Source of the DNA: Spizellomyces punctatus DAOM BR117 | Taxonomy: Eukaryota; Chytridiomycota; Chytridiomycetes; Spizellomycetales; Spizellomycetaceae | Length of the DNA stretch: 64,000 nucleotides | Reading direction: 5' to 3' | Assembly: GCF_000182565.1 (NCBI RefSeq) | Contig: NW_015971543.1 | Location: 841,397-905,396 of the forward strand | Shown here: in pieces, positions 44,351 to 54,623 of the stretch | How positions within the stretch are numbered: position 1 is the stretch's first letter | Layout of the letters: each line of letters begins with the position of its first letter | Translations under genes and position numbers: made by a program | Notes under the pieces: model-generated | Database searches by the model: none | What the model saw: only the letters and a program-made list of their open reading frames with translations | What the model was told of the DNA's origin: nothing

Positions 44351-44635
44351 TTTCAAGTGTTGCCTTTATCGGGGGGTTATTTTTTTACATGTATGCAAAT
44401 ATACCCATAATCTTAATGCAATATTCAAGAATGTATAATCTCAATGCGAAGCTCTCATGCATCTACTTTGGGCGCTTCCTCAACCGCCTTAACGTTCCTA
44501 GTTTTGAAAAATGCCATGGTTGACTGGCAGCGTTCATAGCATGTGGTAAGCACGACGCGCCCCCAAATCCCGCTCTGGAAATCAACTGTTTTGGTAATCC
44601 TCGGCGTGGACTCTTTTCTTTGGCTGAACACCATC

Positions 44636-45994
44636 ATGACGCCCTCCAATTCCCATGTCTTGACTCTCTGCTTGCTATTACTCACCCTAACAAGCCTATT
44701 ATCAACATCAGCAACACCCTTCAACACTCGTTACGAGCTTGACCCGTCGTCCCTCCACACCCACACCCCTCGCTACCACCGTACAAGTGCCCGACCTCAC
44801 AAGCGTCAACACTCCCCAACTCCACCATCAAATAAGAGCATCATTTTGGACTTTCAATGTAACCTTCCTGGTCAAGTATCCACTTGGGACAACGAAAAGG
44901 TTGGGTTGCCGCGAGAAAGTGACAATACGTGTACAAAAGCCCATGCCACCTTTCTACGTGCCATTGAAAGATTACAAAGGGTGATTTATTTTCAAATACC
45001 TATTCGACTTCAAGCTCGCTTTGCCTCGCTCTGTCCGTCCGACTCTACTATCGCCTCCTGCCGCGCCAAAATGGATGTTTTGGGATCCGCTGGGCCATCA
45101 GCATGGCATGGATGGGATCCATCTGCGGCACAGGCGCTGGGTGTAGACCCAGACTATCTGTACCCATCTGCATTGGCAAAGCAGTACGCTCCTGATGAGT
45201 TTGATGGGCAAACACCAGACATCTCTGCCTCATTTAATTCGGATCCGTTGTGGTGGTTTCCGACCATAGAACACCCTATAGGGTCCCCGAATGATAACGA
45301 ATGGAATGCAGATCAGGCTTGGACGAAGCAATGGGGAAACATTCAACAGTACCTTCCTGTTAAACTAAAAGGCAAAGTATTCGATTTCGAGCAAATCGTT
45401 CTGCACGAACTCATACACGGTCTCGGGTTCATTTCATCGTGGTATACCTGGATTGACGGTGACAGTATTCTACCCTCATCTTTGGATACAGCAGCCAATG
45501 GAACAGTGCTGGGGCTGACGAAACCGTATCTATTTAATAAGTGGATGGCAGATACGGCCAATGGTGTGTGGATGAAAGAGTATGAAGCTCAGATAATTGC
45601 AGCCGCATATCAGATTGCACAAACACTTCCGGACGACGCAATATGGACGCAGGCGTTCAAGGCGTCAGATGCATATAAGCTTCCAGTAAGACTGTTTGAC
45701 ACAATTGCGACGACCCCTGGCGCAATTGCCATATACTACCCTGTGCGCTCATACGTCGATAATGTTGTGCTACGGTACGCCGTCTTGCATACCCCATCCG
45801 AATTCTCAGATGGTAGCACGTTCAGCCATGTGGATTCAGGAGCATACTCTGGCACGGGGTCATATTTGATGAGACCCTTTGGCACACCCTCGACGGGATT
45901 AGACGCTATGCGACCGGTTGGTGAACCGATAGATGAGGTGGTTTTGGGGATTCTAAGAGCCATGGGATATGCAACTGCGTTGACACCTTTATAG
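44636..45994 (+). CDS. Secreted zinc metalloprotease-like protein (HExxH)
   Basis: Single exon, 452 residues from the ATG at 44636. The N-terminus (MTPSNSHVLTLCLLLLTLTS) is a clear signal peptide, followed by a basic stretch (SARPHKRQH) that could be a propeptide cleavage site. The zinc-binding motif is HELIHGLGF at residue ~257, with His257, Glu258 and His261. Further on come TFSHVDSGAYSGTGSYLMRP, where the SHVD His is a candidate third ligand and LMRP a met-turn, and AMRPVGEPIDEVVLGILRAM. This order resembles metzincin-type secreted enzymes of bacteria and fungi, but I cannot name the family. It probably degrades external protein. Confidence 0.7.
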   Translation: MTPSNSHVLTLCLLLLTLTSLLSTSATPFNTRYELDPSSLHTHTPRYHRTSARPHKRQHSPTPPSNKSIILDFQCNLPGQVSTWDNEKVGLPRESDNTCTKAHATFLRAIERLQRVIYFQIPIRLQARFASLCPSDSTIASCRAKMDVLGSAGPSAWHGWDPSAAQALGVDPDYLYPSALAKQYAPDEFDGQTPDISASFNSDPLWWFPTIEHPIGSPNDNEWNADQAWTKQWGNIQQYLPVKLKGKVFDFEQIVLHELIHGLGFISSWYTWIDGDSILPSSLDTAANGTVLGLTKPYLFNKWMADTANGVWMKEYEAQIIAAAYQIAQTLPDDAIWTQAFKASDAYKLPVRLFDTIATTPGAIAIYYPVRSYVDNVVLRYAVLHTPSEFSDGSTFSHVDSGAYSGTGSYLMRPFGTPSTGLDAMRPVGEPIDEVVLGILRAMGYATALTPL

Positions 45995-46338
45995 ATAGTG
46001 TAGATACAGATCTTGTTCTTATTGCCCACGAAGAGGCCAATCAAAGTAGCGTAAAGATTTGGCGCGAAAATCTGGCCCATGCACATATACTGGAATGGTA
46101 ATAGCTCCAGCAATCATCCATGTTCCCAAGACTGAAAGCTCTTGTTATCCCCTTGCGAGCCCATCCTTAGCCTGGACCACCATTAGGGCTTCCAGGCCTG
46201 ACTGCACCACACAGATATGTGATTACATTACATTGTGCTGCCTAAGAGCCTCTTAGGTAAAACTACAGATATGACGAGTAATCCGCACGCTACTCGGACT
46301 CTCGAAGCCAACCATGTGCTTAGTCGCCGGATATCCAT
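45995..46338. other. Convergent 3' intergenic region
   Basis: 344 bp between the metalloprotease stop and the ribokinase stop. No gene seen. Confidence 0.6.
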
Positions 46339-47666
46339 CTACTTCGTATGGGCTAACCTCTTTGACACATCTTCCCAAAGCGGTATGCTTGGCATAGCGC
46401 CTTCCCGCTCGCAAGCCATGCCTCCTGCCGCAGTCCCCATCTTCAACGCAAGCCGGATAACATCGGCATCCAACAAAAGCTCTGATGCTGTTCGTGTTAT
46501 GTCATCCGAGAGGGATCTCACTAGCGATGCAACGAAATACCCAACAAACGTGTCTCCCGCCCCCGTGGTGTCCACCAAGTGCACACCAGGGAGGGCAGGT
46601 GAATGGTAGGTTTGTACTTGTCCTTTGGTACCCCGGACACAAGCGACAGCCCCGTCCCCACCGAGAGTAACGATAGCAATTTTTAATTTTTCCAAACGTT
46701 GCAAAAGGAGTTTCACTGCGTGTCTCGCTGTTTCCAGCTCGGTTGTATCTTGGCTCTTCTCCATGTGCGAAACATCAAACTGTGCTGCCAGGGAGCTGGC
46801 CTCTGATGCATTCAGAACGAGCACGTCCACATGGTTCAACTTGAACCGCTGCACAAAGTCTGATGGACACGGTGCTGGATTGCAGACAACAATCATGCCT
46901 GTGAAATTCAGCTCCATTATGATGGTGTGAAAAAAGATTACAATCATTTCTTTGTCGATCCTACCTTTCTCGGCAGCTTTTTCGACGACTCGATTCGCTG
47001 CGTCCAGATTGATCTCATTCTGCAGAACGACCCAGTCCCCACGGTCAAAGGATGCTATCGCACGATCTGCATCATCCAACGAGATGGCATGGTTTGTTCC
47101 TGGCAGGAGCACGATAGCATTATCGTTGTCTGCAGTGCTGACTTGAATAATGGCCCGACCACTCGGCTGAAAGCAGGGAGATTTGAATCAATCCTTGCTT
47201 TTCGGCACACCGCACAAGGTTCACTTTTTCACCTTTTTGTCATCGACGGTCAGCAGATCTGTCTTGACACCATGTGATCGCATCAGGTCTGAGACCCACA
47301 CGCCGTCCTTTCCAATCCGGCCCGCATGATGGACATCTACGCCTGCCTAACCATTAGAATGTGTGATAATGTGTATACACTTTTCGCCTGAGCTCCGCGT
47401 ATTTTAAACTTGACAGCCAACCTTTGCGAGCGCTACACTTTGATTAGCACCTTTCCCTCCAGGGTGTACTTTGTATTCGGAAGAGGAAATGGTTTCTCCT
47501 GCCAACCGTGCGGTGTATTGACAGTCAGATTCAATGACCTTGTCAAAAATAAAGCACATGGACGTGGGTCTCGGCTCATGAACTGATTCGCACCTGTCAA
47601 CACAATATGGGGAACCATAAATACATCGTCGACGTTCACAGAACCGAAACAGAGAACGCGGGACAT
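46339..47666 (-). CDS. RBKS: Ribokinase (PfkB family)
   Basis: Phosphorylates ribose to ribose-5-phosphate for the pentose phosphate pathway, in the cytosol. It starts MSRVLCFGSVNVDDVFMVPH. The sugar/glycine motif is HPGGKGANQSVALAK (exon ending near 47424), followed by AGVDVHHAGRIGKDG. In the large last region come LPGTNHAISLDDADRAI, a core with FKLNHVDVLVLNASEA, VTLGGDGAVAC, and the catalytic anion-hole motif DTTGAGDTFVGYF, then GTAAGGMACEREGAMPSIP. All PfkB residues needed are present. Several short introns. The upstream WW-domain gene lies 170 bp away on the same strand. Confidence 0.93.
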
Positions 47667-47835
47667 GTTGCCGAGTGTTGGATGTCATTTGGGCGGATGG
47701 GCGTTGGAATCGCTGTTCATAAGCGACGTGGCTGTGGAGGCTTGGCTGGGCTCTTCCCGCTTGGGGTTTCCGCCAAGCTTATTGTTGGAGCTAGTCTACA
47801 TGAACTATAGTGACGGCTAGTAAGTTTGTAGGCAT

Positions 47836-49179
47836 TCAAGGTTCAATTTCTATTTGGAAATTGCCACCAGTGATAGCCCGGGCGGATTCTGATTGTATTA
47901 AAGCACCATTCTCCGTATTCTCTGCTGATGCATATGCCTGTACGTCTCTGTCAAGTTCCAAAGCTAATGTTGACAGGCGGCCTTTTAATTGAGCCAGATG
48001 TTGTTGGTCTGCTTCAGCGCAATCCACTTTAAGCTCACTGTCATTTGCAACCGTTTCCTCTCCGGAGACAGTTGCCTCCTCTGCCTCCACACGCAGCTGG
48101 TCAACATAATCTTCAAGTGCCGCCCTCTGTGCTGCCTCAATGTCAATCATATTCCTCACTTCACTCAACTCCATATTTGTGGCTTGAGCAGTCTCCACCA
48201 GCCTTTGCTCTTGTCCTTCAAGCTGGGCATTGATCTCCTGTAGCCTCCCCAAGCGCACCTCAAAGAAGGACAGCTCTTCCTGTAATCGAGTACTGTCCGA
48301 ACTGGTGAGAGCCATTTCACAGCGCCCAAGAGCCACTTTCTCGTTGAGTGCCGTCAGTTCTGCAAGAAGGCTATCGGTTGCTGATGCGGATAACAGTTGC
48401 GCTTGTCTTGCCAACATCTCTTCTTCCAGCCGCCGTCGGTCTTGTTCCTCCATTTGTAGTTTTTTCTGCCGCTCTAATTCAATTTCTTCTTCAAGCTTAA
48501 GCGCCTCGTGTTCCAACCTCCTCCGTTCCTTTAATTCGCGATCCCTCATCACGGCCTCTCGGGTCTCTGTCGTCCAGGGACCAAGGGGATAGTTTGCACA
48601 ACCAATATGATCAATGTAGTATACAATGCCCCGCTCAGTATCCAGATATTCCTCCCATCCGTAAGGCAGTTCGTACTCGCATATCTCAAGAATGTCATGT
48701 TTGCGCGTTGCAAACGTCCGGGGATCTATCCAGGAGCAGGTTTGAAGGGCCGAGTCTGCGTAATATGTGCGGTTCGAACGTTTTGGGTCTACAAAAGCGG
48801 ATATATGCGACGGCAATGGCCCGAGAAACTCTGGGGTTTCCTTTGCTCGTGTTATACTTGTCGGAACATATGATTCCAGGGAAATAGGTGCGATTTCTGG
48901 TGCAATATTAATGACACCACTGCCATGCGCCAGCTGTGAATGAGGCACATAAAACGATATTTGGGCTGGCACTGCTGGGTGGGAAACAACTGGCCCTTCC
49001 AAGGTTGTTTGCGTTTTGCTGGGAATGGATGGTATGCATATCGTCACTTGCGGTGGAAGGAATTCTTGGTTCGGAATGGCCACTGTGCCTGCCTCCATTG
49101 GCGCAACAGGTTCGGAAAATGACTGCAAAATCGCCTCAAAAACTCCGATGCTGATGACATACAATGTATCACGTGTCAT
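47836..49179 (-). CDS. WW-domain / coiled-coil protein
   Basis: Single exon, 447 residues. A degenerate WW-like segment (GPLPSHISAFVDPKRSNRTY ... CSWIDPRT) at about residues 118-155 is followed by a clear WW domain, LPYGWEEYLDTERGIVYYID, at ~170-200. This has the first Trp but Leu-Gly-Pro-Trp near the second. A long charged coiled coil follows (ETREAVMRDRELKERRRLEH to LSTLALELDRDVQAYASAEN, ~205-430). The plan recalls the WWC/KIBRA group or Sav-type scaffolds, which bind PPxY ligands in Hippo-type signalling, but the match is to the layout only. The start is the ATG at 49179. The gene is divergent from Hsp20. Confidence 0.7.
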   Translation of the reverse strand: MTRDTLYVISIGVFEAILQSFSEPVAPMEAGTVAIPNQEFLPPQVTICIPSIPSKTQTTLEGPVVSHPAVPAQISFYVPHSQLAHGSGVINIAPEIAPISLESYVPTSITRAKETPEFLGPLPSHISAFVDPKRSNRTYYADSALQTCSWIDPRTFATRKHDILEICEYELPYGWEEYLDTERGIVYYIDHIGCANYPLGPWTTETREAVMRDRELKERRRLEHEALKLEEEIELERQKKLQMEEQDRRRLEEEMLARQAQLLSASATDSLLAELTALNEKVALGRCEMALTSSDSTRLQEELSFFEVRLGRLQEINAQLEGQEQRLVETAQATNMELSEVRNMIDIEAAQRAALEDYVDQLRVEAEEATVSGEETVANDSELKVDCAEADQQHLAQLKGRLSTLALELDRDVQAYASAENTENGALIQSESARAITGGNFQIEIEP

Positions 49180-49568
49180 GGCTCTTCACACTTCATTCTG
49201 GCGATCTCAAGTAAAGGGCAAAAGCAAGTAGAAAACAAACAGTTCAAGAGCGCAAAAGGCCCAATGAACATCTGCATAGAGCAGGGTGGGGTCACTAGGC
49301 ATCAATCTCCGTCCATCAGGAGGACATTGGGGTTGGAAGCGAAGGCGACGCACAGTGTTTTGCCAGATGGTTCTATGGGATAAATCAAATGGGTTGTTGA
49401 GATGAGGAGGATTGACACTTGAGGGTGATGCAAAACAAACCCATTATCGATCGCGCGCTTGCCCTTTCCACCCATGCTGCATCATAACCAACCATCCATG
49501 CCATCATTTACACAGCGCGGCCTAGCGAGAAGGGAAGTGACGCGAAAGGTCGCGACTCATCCGTAATT

Positions 49569-49581
49569 TTCGAGAAAGTTC
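49569..49581 (+). promoter_or_regulatory. Heat shock element upstream of Hsp20
   Basis: A perfect three-unit site TTCGAGAAAGTTC (TTCnnGAAnnTTC), 195 bp before the Hsp20 ATG and ~45 bp before the TATA box. It is the expected binding site for heat shock factor trimers. Confidence 0.8.
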
Positions 49582-49625
49582 ACGCCTTGCGGGCTGTTCT
49601 CAGTGCCGTCTATGCTGGCCTCAAA

Positions 49626-49632
49626 TATAAAA
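49626..49632 (+). promoter_or_regulatory. TATA box of Hsp20
   Basis: TATAAAA lies 132-138 bp before the ATG and just after the heat shock element. Transcription would start near 49657. Confidence 0.7.
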
Positions 49633-49763
49633 GACCAGCGAATGTTGGGGACTCTCTTCACTTCAATCAACAGTTGAAACACTGCAAACTCTCAAGTTCA
49701 CAGTAGCAACTTTGCAAGCTTTTCGTTTTCCCAAACAATATCGACTTTCTAAATCCCGCAACG

Positions 49764-50321
49764 ATGAGCTACTTTTTCTTGGACACCGACCCGTTCTTTA
49801 ACGACCCTTTCTTCCGCGACCCGGTGGCATCTGTATTTGATAGCTACGTTCGCTCTCGTCTCCCGCCCGTCCTTGCACTCGGCGATGCCCAATCTTCGAA
49901 TCAGAACCAGGAGGGGAACCGTCAGGTGGCAACAACCGAGCAGAACAACAAACAAGTTTCCACCGCGCCACGCCGCGGACTAGACGCCTTCTTCAGAGGC
50001 CCTCGTCTGGATGTCACGGAAACGGACAAGGAATACATTATTAAAGCTGACGTGCCCGGCCTCGCCAAATCCGATGTGCAGATCCATGTTACCGACGACA
50101 CTTTGACATTGGAGGGCGAGCGCAAACAAGAACACGAGGAGAAGACCGATCGCAAACATGTGGTCGAAAGGTCCTACGGCAAGTTCTCTCGCAGCATTCG
50201 CCTGCCTCCTGACGCTCAGGCCGAGAACGCCAAGGCTTCACTTGAAAACGGTGTCCTGCAGATCTCTCTTGCCAAGAAGCAGCAGCAGAAGGAGGAGAAG
50301 AAGAAGATTGAAGTTCAGTAA
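49764..50321 (+). CDS. Small heat shock protein, Hsp20/alpha-crystallin family
   Basis: ATP-independent holdase chaperone of the cytosol. Single exon, 185 residues. The N-terminus is Phe/Pro/Asp-rich (MSYFFLDTDPFFNDPFF), a Gln/Asn-rich linker follows, then the alpha-crystallin domain from GPRLDVTETDKEYIIKADVP through LTLEGERKQEHEEK and the ASLENGVLQISLAK strand. The C-terminal tail is Lys/Gln-rich and ends KKKIEVQ, with an IEV in place of the usual I-x-I/V anchor. The lack of introns fits a stress gene, whose mRNA must be made when splicing fails. A heat shock element and TATA box lie upstream. Confidence 0.95.
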   Translation: MSYFFLDTDPFFNDPFFRDPVASVFDSYVRSRLPPVLALGDAQSSNQNQEGNRQVATTEQNNKQVSTAPRRGLDAFFRGPRLDVTETDKEYIIKADVPGLAKSDVQIHVTDDTLTLEGERKQEHEEKTDRKHVVERSYGKFSRSIRLPPDAQAENAKASLENGVLQISLAKKQQQKEEKKKIEVQ

Positions 50322-51200
50322 AGAGGGCATGGAGGTGCTTTTTAGGGACAGTTCTTTCATAGTTCATTTGTAACATTAGTTGGCAGTGCTCAAATGTATA
50401 TTTTTGTTTTATGACGTGAGATTGCACAATATATTCGATATCCAGATATTTTGAAAATGCTTGACAGTGCCCAACTTCACTGATTTCACATTTGCTAAAT
50501 GGCTCGCCTCACGCAGAACTCAGAAAGAAAACGCATCAGCAAAGCTCAAACCTGCCGTTACTTTGGCGTTCTGAATTGGACTTCCTGCTGCGGCCGTCAT
50601 GCTGCTTACGTAACGCGCGCGATGAGTTTCCCGACGCGGCCAGAAACTTCCTTCGGCGGATATCTGACTTCCCTGTCCGCTCAACTGAGCTTCTGTGTAG
50701 AACCAAAAGACAGAAAAATCTCGGCGTCAGCAGATGCTTTGGGCTCAAGGGTAGTGAGACGGTGATGACGATCTCCATTCTCCTGTCTCACGGTTCCCGT
50801 CCGGTTCCGCACATGTAACAACGTCAGGTTTGACTTTCTTGCAGGACAACAATGGGCAGTGCGTCTTTCCTGTACATTTGCCATTATTACGTACGCCATA
50901 TGATGCAGGAAGTTTCCAAATACCCTTGTTGTTAGGCTGTGCTTCCCATTGGAACCTTGCACCGCGTGATATCCTTCACGCCGTGCGGGTTCCCTTGGGC
51001 TGAGATAACCCGCAGACCTTCCCAATAGAAACATTTCGACTTTCTAAATGTACCTCGGCAGTAAGCATAGTACGTCATTGCTGAAATCCTATGGTGTACC
51101 CGCCATACTATAAAATGGGCCCCCATCCATGTCTGCGGCCATGTCGTCTTATCGCGATAGTTGTACTGCCAAAGCACCTCCCTGAAAGAAAGCCGCGACT
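50322..51200. other. Intergenic region with a TATA box and a Kunitz-gene-like fragment
   Basis: A TATAAA at 51109-51114 lies 87 bp before the glycoprotein ATG. A stretch near 50985-51030 resembles, on the minus strand, part of exon 2 of the Kunitz gene at 54.8 kb: GGGCTGAGA and ACCCGCAGAC are shared at the same spacing, and the translation gives VCGLSQPKGT against VCGSSQPTGT. The rest has no supported gene. Confidence 0.4.
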
Positions 51201-52544
51201 ATGGCCAAGGAGATTTCTTGTCTTTGCATTCTCTATATGCTTCTTGCCTTAAGTGGCTCGGGTTATGTTCATGCATTGAAGCTGGTGAACAATTTCAATC
51301 AGACATTGGCGAAAGGCGGAACAAACTTTGCAGCGGCTGATTTGAGAAGTCTGCATAATTTATTGCGCACGTATGCACAGCATTCATTTGTTTATAAATT
51401 CTATCCCTTACAGGCGGACTTTTCTACGACTACAAGTTGAATATCAATACGTCGACGAACATCTACAAGGTTAACGTTCGACAACATACAGTTGCTGCAC
51501 CCAAAACGACCAAGTGGAATAGGACGTAGGTTGCATACCGATTGGATATAAATCATCCTCTAACTACGTCATCCATCACAGATATTCCGAGAATGCAACG
51601 TCCTATTATCCAAACTACATCGTTGGCAAACCTGGTAGTGACCTGTACGAAATCTCAATCGTAACTGTGGGTGGGTACTTCACCATAGTTTGCAGTTCAA
51701 TGTTCCTGCTATTTACACTCTGCCAGGCAACGATTCGTCGATTGCAATACGCCGCTTCAATAATACCAGCGGTAAAATCACTTACAGCTTGAAAAGATCC
51801 AACAGCTCGTGTCCTGTACCCGTCTCGGCCACTGGTGTTGTCGACCCTAATTCGGGTGACCTCTTTGTCGTTGCAATGTGTCGATACGCGAATCAAGAGG
51901 CAAATTATACAAGGAATTTCCTGTTCATTGAGCGCATCAACAAAACTGGTGGACTTGTTCGCCGGAGGACCATTCGCCCTGTCTACGCTTCAGCCGCATA
52001 TGCTGCCATAAACCCTGTCGGCGACCGTCTCTACATTGCAGGCTACAAGTACGATAATACCTCTCATGCCGGAGCTCCATTCCTGGCGTCGTACAAGACA
52101 CGAACACTTGCTCAAGTCAGTGCTCCGACACTCCTTCAATCCGGAAAATATTCAGTTTTGACATCCCTGGCGGTTGACAATGACGGCAACCCTGTCGTTT
52201 CCGTCAATGCCGCAAGCGGAGCGGACAACATGCTATTCAGATTCAATGACAATGGCAATCAAACCCTTGCCAATACAACCACACAACTTGGCGATATCAA
52301 ACTGGTAGCGGGCCGCGAAGCTTTGTATTCATGTGGAACTGAATTTGAGAGCGAGGGTCCAGTCTATCTGACGGCCCGCAACTCGTCCAATCTGAGCGAA
52401 ATTGCCAAAGTGAAGGTTCCGAATACGGGATCGTGCAGGTTTATTCAAATGGACAAGCTGAACGTTGAGGACCAGGACGAGGTGTCCATCGCCGTTGTTG
52501 ACAGGGAAAAGCCCTCGAAACTACGCAAGTACGTTCTGATCTGA
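51201..52544 (+). CDS. Secreted N-glycosylated protein of unknown function
   Basis: Starts MAKEISCLCILYMLLALSGS, a signal peptide, and continues HALKLVNNFNQTL. The later exons read GLFYDYKLNINTSTNIYKVN, YSENATSYYPNYIVGKPGSD, and a long last exon to 52544 with repeated strand-like units (NPVGDRLYIAGYKYDNTS; YSVLTSLAVDNDGNPVVSVN; FRFNDNGNQTL) that suggest a beta-propeller or other all-beta fold. There are many Asn-x-Ser/Thr sites (NTST, NDSS, NNTS, NSSC, NYTR, NKTG). The first splice junction is uncertain: the good GTATGC donor at 51371 to the acceptor ending 51413 breaks frame, whereas a weak GTCTGC donor at 51349 keeps it. I do not recognise the family. Confidence 0.6.
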
Positions 52545-52808
52545 TGAAAATTGAAGAGTGTGTGGCGTTCCGCGCGGGCGTTAGTGAGATGTTTTCATGT
52601 AAAAATGAAGTGTTATAGTTTCAAAGTGTTCCTAAAGTATATATTGTAAAAAGACAGTGTGCATCAAACAACGATGCTTTCCCGTTTTTGTTATTGTATA
52701 GCAAGGACATCTGACGGAGGGACGGGTGTGGCGCAAAGGTGACCAAGGCGCTGTTGGCATGTCCATGTTTGCGTCGCAGCGTCCTCGCGGCATGCGAAAT
52801 TTGGATGA

Positions 52809-53791
52809 CTAAGAGCGCTCGATCCCTATCCATCTGCGATTCACAGTGCACGACTCACGATGGCCTTTTAAATCTCCAGGTCCATTTTCCACAGTCTCGC
52901 CGCAACCCGGACATACAATCGAATATATGGTACTATATGGAACTAGATACCCGGCACAAGAATCATATCTCAAGTTGGTCTGGTACGTTGCGAGGTTGAT
53001 GACTGTGGGTGAGACCACAGTGTTTGGCAGCGCGCAGTTATGGGTTCGGAGGAGGTCTGAGTCGGGGAAAAGGGTATAGCACGTTTTACAATCAAATGGG
53101 TACAGAGCATTTACAGCATTCGACAACGCAAACATTGTTGGGGGATCGGTTACATGAGGCTAGGTTTGGAATAAAACTTTTTCAGATCATCTTCTCTCGA
53201 CGACCATCTTTGTCCCTACAAGATCAAGCCTTCTTCAATGTACCTTGCAATGCTCTTGCATTTGGCGCCGCAGTGGTGGTTTGGGGCATCTTCCGATCCT
53301 TAAGCATAGAGACGTGCCGATTACAGAATTGTCCTCGCGCGGCGGGGGATGATAAGCGCAATGAACCACGTAATGCGGACACTCGGTATCGACGTGCTTC
53401 ATAAGTTCTTGCTTACTTGCGAACGCAAAACAATTTGAAGACAGGTATTGCGTAACACCTTCTGTCAAATGGATATTCTCCCAAGAACTGCCAGACAACT
53501 GAGCAACATATCGTCACGGTCATGCACACTGCTTTGCAAGCCACACCATTGTCGCTGAACCGTTTTGGCAGCTAGTTCGCGCAGAGACAGAGGAGTATCG
53601 GGCGGGGTTGGAGTGAAGCCATGCTTTCGAATATCCATTGGGCAATAGAGACGGCGCTTGGAGCATATTAATTGGTGATCCTGGGACGTAACGGCTTAGT
53701 CTCACTGCTGCTGGGGAACAACTGGTCTTCTTCCTCATACTTCGAAATCCTCTTCAAGTACGCTTGCTTGACACACACATCTCTTTGACAT
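52809..53791 (-). CDS. C2HC-type multi-zinc-finger protein (TRAF-like fingers)
   Basis: Four exons, 53791-53741, 53680-53518, 53461-53244 and 53159-52809, with introns of 60, 56 and 84 bp, join in frame to give 260 residues. Four Cys/His clusters can be read: RCVCQASVLEEDFEDHQLIC near the start; NCFAFASKQELMKHVDTEC followed by VVHC; DCKTCYTLFPDSDLLRTHNC; and VCPGCGETV...GHRESC. Between the first two lies a well-formed segment (RRLYCPMDIRKHGFTPTPPD, then LRELAAKTVQRQW). The spacing is like TRAF-type or C2HC zinc fingers. No RING domain is seen. Partner and function are unknown. Confidence 0.65.
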
Positions 53792-54623
53792 GTTGGTGGC
53801 GGGATCCAATGCGGCGACGACAAAGCCGTGATGAAGTTGTATTATGTAAGCAATATACGCCAGCTGTTTTACTCGGTTGATACCGCCTGAACGCAATCCT
53901 TACCAAGTGGGGAGTGCACCGGTCAACTCGATCTGGTTATACAGCTTCTGTCTTATTGCAGCATAGACTGCAGATCGTACATCAATTTGTAGATGCGGCA
54001 TCCATGTCGCAAAGCCAATATTGTCTGTCAAATATGGTTACATTCTTTGAGGTTATACTTCAGAACAAACTTGTCCTGAGATCGCAGAGTACAACAGTTA
54101 TATCACTCGAGAGCTGAGCGGTTGCTCATTACATGAGCATACCGTTGGGATCATATTCCTGCTCGATGAAAATGGAAACAACTGGCCGCCCGGTGACACA
54201 TGAATTGCATGATGAAGCTACGACTTCACCTGAATAGCGCAAAACTAGTGCAGGAGTTCGTCCTAGATGCCAACTTTTAGGTGCATGCCATAGGGTGGCC
54301 ATTCTCCTCGTTGAAATTCGTTCCAGAAGCTATCGCTTTGGCCAAGCATCACCACATAACAGAGTTGGTGGATTAGAACAGGCTTTTTCAACATCTCGAG
54401 TCAGTTCATCTTGTGGGGTCTCAAACGTTCATTGAAACCTATCTGCATATAAGTAAAAATGTACCATTGCTTCTGGAATCCCGAAGCGATTAGCAGTGCG
54501 AGATGAATGTCATGAAAAAACCAGACGACGTTTCGATACACAAGGTATTGCGCTCACGTTTCAAAAACTTCAATTAACTACAGACACTGTAAATCCATAG
54601 ACTTGTAATACCATTAAGCAATG
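53792..54623. other. Intergenic region
   Basis: About 830 bp between two minus-strand genes. The open frame at 53914-54117 (+) looks random and nothing else is supported. Confidence 0.5.
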
